Positions 58,145 through 64,000 of a stretch of DNA of 64,000 bases are shown here, one piece after another. Where the stretch lies: contig NZ_CP108002.1 in the NCBI RefSeq assembly GCF_041435055.1, forward strand, positions 124,001-188,000. The letters are read 5' to 3'. Origin of the DNA: Streptomyces sp. NBC_00341. GTDB lineage: Bacteria; Actinomycetota; Actinomycetes; Streptomycetales; Streptomycetaceae. A program made the position numbers and the translations under genes. Within the stretch, counting starts at the first letter, position 1. Every line of letters begins with the position of its first letter. A model generated the notes under the pieces. The model had not been told where the DNA came from. It ran no database searches and was given only the letters and a program-made list of their open reading frames with translations.

Positions 58145-61100
58145 TCAGTTCTGGGTGAGGACGTTCAGTTCCGCCGCGCCCGCCCACGGCTGACCGTTGA
58201 CGGAGCTGAGGGCGACGAGCTTGATGTAGCCGCCGGTGCGTCCGCCGAGCGGCACGATCTGCTCGTCGGCGCCGTCGGGCCAGGTGCCCTTGGCGGCCGG
58301 CGGGCCCCAGTTCCGGCCGTCGGCCGAGACGTAGACCTCATAGTCCTTGATCCGGTCGTTGGTGTTGTTCTGGCGCGGCAGGTACCTGAACTCCTTCAGC
58401 GGGTGGGAGCCACCGAGGTCGAGCGTGATGTGGTGCGGGTAGTCAGGGGACGAGGCCGACCAGCCGGTGCCCCACCAGGTGGCGGGATCGCCGTCGAGGG
58501 CGTGGGCGGCCGGAGTGTCCTCGCCCTCGGTCTCCTGGCTGTCGACGTCCACGATCTTGATGCGGTCCTGCGGCAGGTAGTCGGGCGGGACCGTACTGAC
58601 CTCGACGGCCGCCGCGGTCGAGGTCTTCTTCCCGCCCGCGGTGTACGACGCACGGGCGTTGAGGGTGAACGTGCCGGCGGGGATGCCGGCCTTCGGGGTG
58701 ACCTTCCAGGTCACCCCGGCGGTGGCGCCGGGGGCGACGGAGCCGAGCGTGGCCGACGTCTCGGGCCGGGCGGTCCAGCCGTCGGGGACGGTCAGCTCTG
58801 TCTCGACGTCGGTGGCCGCCGCCGTCTCGCCGTTGGTGAACGCCACGTCGACGCTGTTGGCCGCGCCCGGCACGAGCTTGCCGGACTTCGGGTGGACGGC
58901 GAGCGTCGCGCAGGAGGGGACGTCGTCCGTCTCGCCCAGGTCGGTCACGGTGAAGTCGTCCATCACGAAGTCGGCCTGGTCGGGGGCGCTTCCCACCTTG
59001 CGGATGCCGACGTAATAGTCGCCGCAGTCGCCCGCGGTGAACTCGTGGTTGTAGCGGGCCGTGGTCCGCTGCTGCCCGAAGGGGATCTGCTGCGTCTCGG
59101 TCGTCCCGGCGCCGGTCGCGTTGAGCCGGTCGTACCCGGTGGACAGGGCGTACTGGCCGGCGAACGCGTTCTGGTAGTCGAAGGAGACCCGGTAGCGGTG
59201 GCCGGGCTCGAACCGCACGGTCTGCGGAATCGTCCGGTAGACGAGCTGGGCACCCTCCTCGTGGGACTTCAGCGAGTGGTTGCCGTCGAGGGTCTGATCG
59301 GTGAGCTGACCGTTCCAGCCCGCCATGGTGTACGGGGCGTGCTTCTCGGAGCGCACGGTGCGGATGTCCCCGGGCTCGGTCTGCACGAAGGGGCCCCAGC
59401 CCTGCTCGTTGTCCTCGAAGTCCCAGTGGGCGACCGTGCCCGCCTTCTCGGACTTGGTGGTGTTCACCAGGCGGACGTCGTCGAACTTCACCTCGGCATC
59501 GCCCGCCGCAGCGTCGACGGTCAGCTTCGCCGTCCCGGCCGTGGCCGTGAAGCGGACTGCCGTGCGCTGGAAGTAGGTGCCGCTCTTCTCATCGATTCCG
59601 ATGGCGTCCTTGGCTGTCGACCGGTCGATCCAGTTCCTCGCACCGCCGGCGGTCAGGGTGACCCTGCGGGACGCGCCGGGCTGCACCTCGACCCAGGCGG
59701 AGGCGGCGTAGCGCTTGCCCGGGACGAGGTCGCGCAGGGTCGTGGTGAGCCGGGTGCCGGTGGCGGAAGCGGGGATGACGGCCTCGTACTGGCCGAGTGC
59801 GTTGCGCCGGACAGAGGCTGGTCCATCGGCCTGCCAGCCCTTGAGGGTGCCCGAGTTGAAGCCGGGGTCGGTTACGTGGGAGCCCTGTCCGAAGTCCGGC
59901 TGCCGGATGGAGTCGCGGTCGTTGCGGTAGACGACGTAGGGCTGGTCCTTGGCCGCGTCGATGGTGATCTTCCCGTTCCGGACGGGGAGCGTGCCGGCCT
60001 TGACCCGGCCCTGGTCGGTCAGCTTGTAGAGGGTGACCGACTTCTCGTTCTTCCACTGCTTCGGGACCGGCCAGGTGCTGGTGCCGCCGGCCGGGTTCCA
60101 GTGGTAGGCCTTGGCGCCGGTCCAGGGAAGCAGGTAGGCGTTGCCGTCCTGCACCTTGTCGTCGCCGACGAACACCTGGCGGGTACCGGAGGCGTCGGTG
60201 ACGCGGACACCGCCGGTGAGTTCCACCTCGTGGTCGGTCCACTGGGTGATCTGCTGTCGCTGCAGGAACTTGGCGGGGAGGTTCCGGTTCCAGATGTTGG
60301 CGTAGAACTTGTTCCAGTCGTTCTGGTTGCCCCAGCCCTCCCATTCCTTGATGTTCGCGGAGCCGAGCAGCGGGTTGTCGATCCAGACGTCCTTCTCGCT
60401 GTTGCGGATGAACCGGATGACCTTGGAGTTGATGCCACGGTTGGCGTCGCCGCCGTAGCTCGGTTCGTTGGCCCAGTGCGACCAGAGGGAGGAGCGCTCC
60501 ATCTTGTCGCCCCACTCGGTGCCCAGCTGCCAGCCCTGCTTGCGCAGTTCGGTCTGGAGGCGGTCGGACTTCCAGCCGTGGCTGTAGTAGACGTCCATGT
60601 AGAGGAACTTGAGGTTGGGGTCGGTCTCGTCCCTCAGCTGCTGGAAGCGCTTGGCTATGTCACCACTGGTGAGATCACGGCGCTGGTCGATGTAGTAGGA
60701 CTGGCCGAGCCAGTCCCAGCCCTTGGCCTTGGCGTCGACCAGCGTGTCGCTGAACGCCTTGGCCTCCGGGTACGCCTCGGTGGAGTTCACGTGGACGCCG
60801 AACGAGGCTCCCCAGTCCTTGCCGGCCTTCGCGAGGGCGTTGAGGTCCTTGAGCCCACCGGCCCGGGTGTTGTAGTTGCCGCCGTAGTCGGGGTGGGCGG
60901 AGTCGTGGCCCTCCTGGGCGTAGCCCTTGAGGAGGGCGAGCTGGCCGAGGCCGTCGGTGGCCAGCGAGATCCGCTTGACATTGTCGAGCGTCTTGGTGAA
61001 GGGGTTGCTCGCGTAGCTCGCGAAGTTGAAAGGGATGTGGGTGACCACACGGCCGGGGGTGTCTTCGGATCCCTTGGCCCGCACTCCGATCGAGCGGAAG

Positions 61101-61942
61101 GCTATGGCGCCGTCCTGCCAGTCGACCTTGGCGTCGGTGTTGCGGTCGCCGGTGACGACGACCTTCGCCCACGGAAGCTCCTCGGTGAAGGGCGACCCCG
61201 CGGCGCGGTAGGTCCACTGCCCGCTGGAGACTCCGACCTCGGTCGTGCCGTCGGTCTTGACGGCCTGGCGCTTCACCCGGGTGTTCTCGCTGGTGGCCTC
61301 GTCCTGCACGGAGTTGGTCTCGATCGCGGCGGCGAGCCGGTCCGTGTTGACGATGGCGTACGCCGAGCCCTGCGGGGACGCGTCGGCGGGCGTGTCCTGG
61401 GTGACGGCGGTGAAGGTGTCGCCCTTGCCGTTCTTGTCCGGGTCGACACGGGCCGCGGTGACGTGCGCGCCGGGCTGGTCTCCGCGTACGGAGAGGAGGT
61501 TGTGGCCCGGGATGTCGATCGTGTGGACACGGAAGCCGGCGGTGTCGGTGATCCGGTCGATCCGGAAGGTGACCTGGGAGCCTTTGACCGCTATGTGCGC
61601 GTCGATGCGGACGCCGTCGAGGTCGGGGAAGGTCAGCCGGTAGCGGGCCGTCGCGCCCTCGACGCTCGCTCGGCCCACGGCCCGGTGCGGTGCGCCGTTG
61701 AGTACCACGGTGTCGAGGGGCGTGGCCCGGCCGCCGAGGACGGCTCCGTTCGCCCGGTCGGTGTAGTCGAGTACGTAGGGGAACTGCGCTCCGGTGCGCA
61801 CCCGCAGACCTGCGGATTCGATGACCAGTGCAGTCTCCGCCGACTCCGTCGCGTCGTTCGTCGCGTGTGCCTGCCCGGTGAGGGCGGGCGACACGGTCAG
61901 CACGGCCGCCAGAAGCAGGCCTGCTCGTGAGTAACGTTGCAT
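58145..61942 (-). CDS. Secreted GH101 endo-alpha-N-acetylgalactosaminidase
   Basis: A 1,265-residue exported glycosidase. Signal peptide 1-27 (…LTGQAHA). The first ~300 residues form a beta-supersandwich domain. The catalytic barrel (about 300-620) contains LKFLYMDVYYSHGW with nucleophile D450 and LGTEWGDKMERSS with acid/base E476, the GH101 pattern. Then come beta-sandwich carbohydrate-binding domains (FNSGTLKGWQADGP; WDFEDNEQGWGPFV), an NEW3-type domain (LAVHPKSGKLVPGAANSVDV) and a C-terminal F5/8 discoidin-like domain. GH101 enzymes release the Gal-GalNAc (core 1) disaccharide from Ser/Thr-linked glycans. It is divergent from a GntR/FCD gene 196 bases away and has an operator-like motif just upstream of ATG 61942. 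Confidence 0.93.
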   Translation of the reverse strand: MQRYSRAGLLLAAVLTVSPALTGQAHATNDATESAETALVIESAGLRVRTGAQFPYVLDYTDRANGAVLGGRATPLDTVVLNGAPHRAVGRASVEGATARYRLTFPDLDGVRIDAHIAVKGSQVTFRIDRITDTAGFRVHTIDIPGHNLLSVRGDQPGAHVTAARVDPDKNGKGDTFTAVTQDTPADASPQGSAYAIVNTDRLAAAIETNSVQDEATSENTRVKRQAVKTDGTTEVGVSSGQWTYRAAGSPFTEELPWAKVVVTGDRNTDAKVDWQDGAIAFRSIGVRAKGSEDTPGRVVTHIPFNFASYASNPFTKTLDNVKRISLATDGLGQLALLKGYAQEGHDSAHPDYGGNYNTRAGGLKDLNALAKAGKDWGASFGVHVNSTEAYPEAKAFSDTLVDAKAKGWDWLGQSYYIDQRRDLTSGDIAKRFQQLRDETDPNLKFLYMDVYYSHGWKSDRLQTELRKQGWQLGTEWGDKMERSSLWSHWANEPSYGGDANRGINSKVIRFIRNSEKDVWIDNPLLGSANIKEWEGWGNQNDWNKFYANIWNRNLPAKFLQRQQITQWTDHEVELTGGVRVTDASGTRQVFVGDDKVQDGNAYLLPWTGAKAYHWNPAGGTSTWPVPKQWKNEKSVTLYKLTDQGRVKAGTLPVRNGKITIDAAKDQPYVVYRNDRDSIRQPDFGQGSHVTDPGFNSGTLKGWQADGPASVRRNALGQYEAVIPASATGTRLTTTLRDLVPGKRYAASAWVEVQPGASRRVTLTAGGARNWIDRSTAKDAIGIDEKSGTYFQRTAVRFTATAGTAKLTVDAAAGDAEVKFDDVRLVNTTKSEKAGTVAHWDFEDNEQGWGPFVQTEPGDIRTVRSEKHAPYTMAGWNGQLTDQTLDGNHSLKSHEEGAQLVYRTIPQTVRFEPGHRYRVSFDYQNAFAGQYALSTGYDRLNATGAGTTETQQIPFGQQRTTARYNHEFTAGDCGDYYVGIRKVGSAPDQADFVMDDFTVTDLGETDDVPSCATLAVHPKSGKLVPGAANSVDVAFTNGETAAATDVETELTVPDGWTARPETSATLGSVAPGATAGVTWKVTPKAGIPAGTFTLNARASYTAGGKKTSTAAAVEVSTVPPDYLPQDRIKIVDVDSQETEGEDTPAAHALDGDPATWWGTGWSASSPDYPHHITLDLGGSHPLKEFRYLPRQNNTNDRIKDYEVYVSADGRNWGPPAAKGTWPDGADEQIVPLGGRTGGYIKLVALSSVNGQPWAGAAELNVLTQN

Positions 61943-61950
61943 GAATACTA

Positions 61951-61967
61951 CTTAGCAGTTAAGCAGC
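61951..61967. promoter_or_regulatory. Operator-like motif at the GH101 start
   Basis: CTTAGCAGTTAAGCAGC contains CTTA and TAAG in inverted order around GCAGT. It is nearly adjacent to the GH101 start codon and resembles 57976-57992. It is a candidate GntR operator that would cover the ribosome site. Confidence 0.45.
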
Positions 61968-62137
61968 TATGCCACTAGGTCTCGTGCGCTTCGGTCTACC
62001 GCCGGTGATCGCGGCGATCGGCGGGCATCTGAGGTCGTGTCAGCAGGGGGACCACCGCCGAGGAGAGAGCATCGGAGCAGGTCAACACCCGGCAGTAGGC
62101 TGACGCTGCCCAGGATCATCCTCGAAGGAGTCCCGAC

Positions 62138-62839
62138 GTGGCAGTGCGCCGCACCACGCTGTTCGACCAGGTCGCAAGCGAGATCATCACGCTGATCGAG
62201 GAGACCGGCCTGAAGCCGGGCGACCAAGTACCGCCGGAGGGCGAACTGGCCGCGCGGTTCGGGGTGAACAGGCTCGCGGTCCGTGAGGCGATCCGGGCTC
62301 TGGCGGCGCGGGAGATCCTCATCTCCAGCCAGGGCCGGCCGGCCCGCGTCAATGTACCGACCGCGCGTGTCTTCGCTCAGATCCTGGGGTTCCGGCTGCG
62401 CCAGCAGTCGCTTCGTTTCGAGGACGTTCTGGATGCCCGTGGCGCGGTCGAAAGGGCCATGGCCTCGCGGGCGGCGGTGCGCGTGGGTGCGGGAGAGGCG
62501 TCCACAGAGGATGCCACCGCACTGCTGGAGAAGATGGAGGAGGCGGTCGACGACCGCGACCGCTTCGTGGCGCTCGACCTGGCGTTCCATCACGAGATCG
62601 CCAGGACGGCCGACAACGGCATCCTGGAACTGGTCCTGGAGTCCCTCGGCGACGTCCTGACCGAGCACCGGCTGGCCAGTTACGACGGCCGCTCGCGGCG
62701 CGGCGAGAGCCAGCACGACACGATCACCGCCCATCGCGCGATCGTGGACGCCATCGCGGCGGGTGATCCCGAGAGGGCTGTCGCGGCCATGGCGGCGCAT
62801 CTGACGGAGACGGGTGAGGACTTGGAGATCACGCCGTAG
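62138..62839 (+). CDS. GntR-family (FadR/FCD) regulator next to GH101
   Basis: A 233-residue GntR regulator. The winged helix is at 1-70 (DQVASEIITLIEETGLKPGD; FGVNRLAVREAIRALAAREI). The FCD ligand domain has its metal-binding residues in LDLAFHHEIARTA and EHRLASY, followed by TITAHRAIVDAIAAGDPERA. FCD regulators usually bind carboxylates or sugar acids. GTG 62138 follows AAGGAG. It is divergent from the GH101 gene with a 195-bp shared region, so it probably controls that gene in response to a glycan breakdown product. It is convergent with the second GntR gene. Confidence 0.9.
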   Translation: MAVRRTTLFDQVASEIITLIEETGLKPGDQVPPEGELAARFGVNRLAVREAIRALAAREILISSQGRPARVNVPTARVFAQILGFRLRQQSLRFEDVLDARGAVERAMASRAAVRVGAGEASTEDATALLEKMEEAVDDRDRFVALDLAFHHEIARTADNGILELVLESLGDVLTEHRLASYDGRSRRGESQHDTITAHRAIVDAIAAGDPERAVAAMAAHLTETGEDLEITP

Positions 62840-62862
62840 CCACGCCCCCGCAAGGGCGCCGC

Positions 62863-63591
62863 TCAGGCGCCGTCCTCGTACCGGCTGAGATGCCGCGCGA
62901 GGCTGAGCTCCAGATGCTCCCGCATGGCGTCCTCCGCCCGTTGGGCGTTGCGCCGCAGTACCGCTCGCAGGATCCGGCTGTGTTCGACGGCCGTGGCGGG
63001 GCTGCCGCCCGTGACCGGGCTGAGCCGGAAGAGGTGGAGGTGTGCGTGCAGGCGCTCCACCGCGGCGGCGAGCAAGGTGCGCCCCGAGGCGGCGGCGAGC
63101 GTGTCGTGGAAGCGCTGGTCCAGCGCCGCGAAGCGCCCGTAAACGGCGAAGCTGTGGCCCTTGTCGGGCAGGCCCTGCATCTCCTCCATCAGGGCCTCGA
63201 TCCGGTCCAGCGCCTTGTCTCCGGCGTGCTCGGCGGCCAGAGCCGCGGCCCGGGGCTCCAGAAGGAGCCGCATTTCGAAGAGTTCCTCCACGTCTCGCCG
63301 GCCCAGCAGTTCGGTGGTGCGGTAGCCCGACAGTGACCGCTTGAGGACCAGACCGTCCGCTTCGAGGCGGGCCAGCGCCTCACGCACCGGGGTGGGCGAG
63401 ACGCCCAGCGACCGGGACAGTGCCTCGATGCCGACCCGGGCGCCCGGCTGGATCACGTGGTCCATCACCATCGCCTTGACGGCCTCGTAGACGCTGTCCC
63501 CCAGCACCTCGCGCTTCACCCCCGCGCCGGCACCCCACTCAGTGGCCGCGAGCGGGACGGACTCCGTCCCATCGGTGTGATTCACCGGCAT
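62863..63591 (-). CDS. GntR-family (FCD) regulator of a sugar transporter
   Basis: A 242-residue GntR/FCD regulator. An N-terminal extension is followed by the winged helix at about 30-95 (VYEAVKAMVMDHVIQPGARV; LSRSLGVSPTPVREALARLE). The FCD domain (EMRLLLEPRAAALAAEHAGD; ALDQRFHDTLAAASGRTLL) follows, with EHSRILRAVLRRNAQRAEDA near the C-terminus. It is divergent from a lipoprotein gene at 63822. AATCCTAT-[G/C]-TGATTCAAC occurs once near each start (63615 and 63791), so it probably controls itself and that transporter. ATG 63591. Confidence 0.9.
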   Translation of the reverse strand: MPVNHTDGTESVPLAATEWGAGAGVKREVLGDSVYEAVKAMVMDHVIQPGARVGIEALSRSLGVSPTPVREALARLEADGLVLKRSLSGYRTTELLGRRDVEELFEMRLLLEPRAAALAAEHAGDKALDRIEALMEEMQGLPDKGHSFAVYGRFAALDQRFHDTLAAASGRTLLAAAVERLHAHLHLFRLSPVTGGSPATAVEHSRILRAVLRRNAQRAEDAMREHLELSLARHLSRYEDGA

Positions 63592-63614
63592 AGCGCTACT
63601 CCCCCAAGCTCAAC

Positions 63615-63632
63615 AATCCTATGTGATTCAAC
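63615..63632. promoter_or_regulatory. Operator-like repeat near the GntR start
   Basis: AATCCTATGTGATTCAAC, 24 bases upstream of the GntR start. It matches 63791-63808 at 17 of 18 positions. Half-sites are CAATC (63614-63618) and GATTC around a 6-base centre. Confidence 0.6.
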
Positions 63633-63790
63633 ATGCCTCAACCCCGAAAGGCCATACGCCGGAAGGCCGGACTCCCGCCCGGATCAGGAGCAACGGCAGC
63701 TCATCACAACGATTTGCACACCTCATACAAAGTATTCGACGCACAGGCCTTGACGATCCGATCCCTCCTCCCACAACATCTCGGCAACAG

Positions 63791-63808
63791 AATCCTATCT
63801 GATTCAAC
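63791..63808. promoter_or_regulatory. Operator-like repeat near the lipoprotein gene start
   Basis: AATCCTATCTGATTCAAC. With the preceding G it contains GAATC-N6-GATTC (63790-63805), a perfect inverted repeat typical in size of GntR operators. It lies 13 bases before ATG 63822, overlapping the leader. Confidence 0.6.
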
Positions 63809-63821
63809 TGAGGCAATGATC

Positions 63822-64000
63822 ATGATCCTTCGCAGATCCGCGGTGTCCGTCGCCGCCACCCTCGCCCTCCTGGCCATCGCTTCGACCGCATGCACCGTGA
63901 AGACCTCCGACGGCAGCGGGCCGGCCGGCACCGCGACCGCCAAGACCGGCAAGGGGAGCGCCGAACTCGCCGACGGTTCCGGCACCAAGGTCGCACTCGT
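63822..64000 (+). CDS. Lipoprotein, probable sugar ABC substrate-binding protein (partial)
   Basis: The frame is open to the window edge. MILRRSAVSVAATLALLAIA is followed by STACTVKTS, a lipobox with the acylated Cys. A Gly/Thr-rich linker (DGSGPAGTATAKTGKGSAEL) and then TKVAL begin what looks like the first strand of a periplasmic-binding-protein fold of the ribose/rhamnose type. ATG 63822 lies 8 bases after TGAGG (63809-63813); ATG 63816 is also possible. The divergent GntR gene and shared operator-like repeats fit a regulated sugar importer whose remaining genes lie beyond the window. Confidence 0.7.
   Translation, partial: MILRRSAVSVAATLALLAIASTACTVKTSDGSGPAGTATAKTGKGSAELADGSGTKVAL

Noticed and set aside
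58403..61930. Plus-strand open frame of 1,175 codons opposite the GH101 gene
   Set aside because: It is the antisense shadow of a recognised glycosidase. Its translation is Gly/Val/Arg-rich with no motif, as expected from high GC at third positions.

Overview
The window is very GC-rich actinobacterial DNA with the gene style of Streptomyces. That style includes GTG starts, ATGA and GTGA stop/start overlaps, ECF sigma factors, many TetR, LysR and GntR regulators, secreted hydrolases, and a crtEIBV/crtYTU carotenoid locus of the S. griseus type. The many transposase genes, truncated genes and frameshifts in the first 45 kb suggest an accessory, chromosome-arm-like region. That placement is inference. 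No tRNA, rRNA, CRISPR array or phage module was seen.

Region 1 (1-8.9 kb) is mobile-element-rich. An ECF sigma operon (sigma, cupin, DUF6069 membrane protein) has its cupin gene split by an IS5/IS427-type element that duplicated CTAG. A pair of ~70 bp repeat cassettes brackets this operon. The second cassette is itself split by a 1.8 kb IS630-type element with 26-bp perfect terminal repeats and a P-loop kinase passenger gene. A decayed IS110 copy and two damaged hypothetical genes follow.

Region 2 (9-17.2 kb) holds a MalY/PatB aminotransferase beside a broken AraC gene fused to the tail of an AlbA_2-type gene. After these come a divergent LysR/acetyltransferase pair, an SRPBCC protein, a 59-residue DUF6480 protein and an MMPL exporter.

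Region 3 (17.4-25.9 kb) is a complete carotenoid cluster of two convergent, translationally coupled operons, crtY-crtT-crtU (+) and crtE-crtI-crtB-crtV (-). It is predicted to make beta-carotene and aromatic (isorenieratene-type) carotenoids.

Region 4 (26.4-43.5 kb) is mixed. It contains a DUF4383 protein; a TetR/P450/ferredoxin unit with a perfect 22-bp operator-like palindrome; IS remnants; a bulb-lectin/DUF6461 protein; and a TetR/quinone-reductase-type pair. It also has secreted FG-GAP and M28 peptidase proteins, an M1 peptidase gene with a nonsense TGA, and a decayed sigma/anti-sigma pair.

Region 5 (43.6-56.2 kb) is a long leftward catabolic operon under a divergent LysR gene. It encodes a 2-hydroxyacid dehydrogenase, an enolase-superfamily enzyme, a sugar ABC transporter, a sugar isomerase-like TIM barrel, three SDRs, a Gfo/Idh/MocA oxidoreductase, a truncated FAH hydrolase and an L-idonate-dehydrogenase-like enzyme. 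It probably imports and oxidises an unidentified sugar or sugar acid.

Region 6 (56.3-64 kb) concerns glycan and protein attack at the cell surface: a wall-anchored metzincin protease, a GH101 endo-alpha-N-acetylgalactosaminidase and its neighbouring FCD-type GntR regulator. A second GntR regulator diverges from a lipoprotein (probable sugar-binding) gene cut by the window edge; the two share operator-like repeats.
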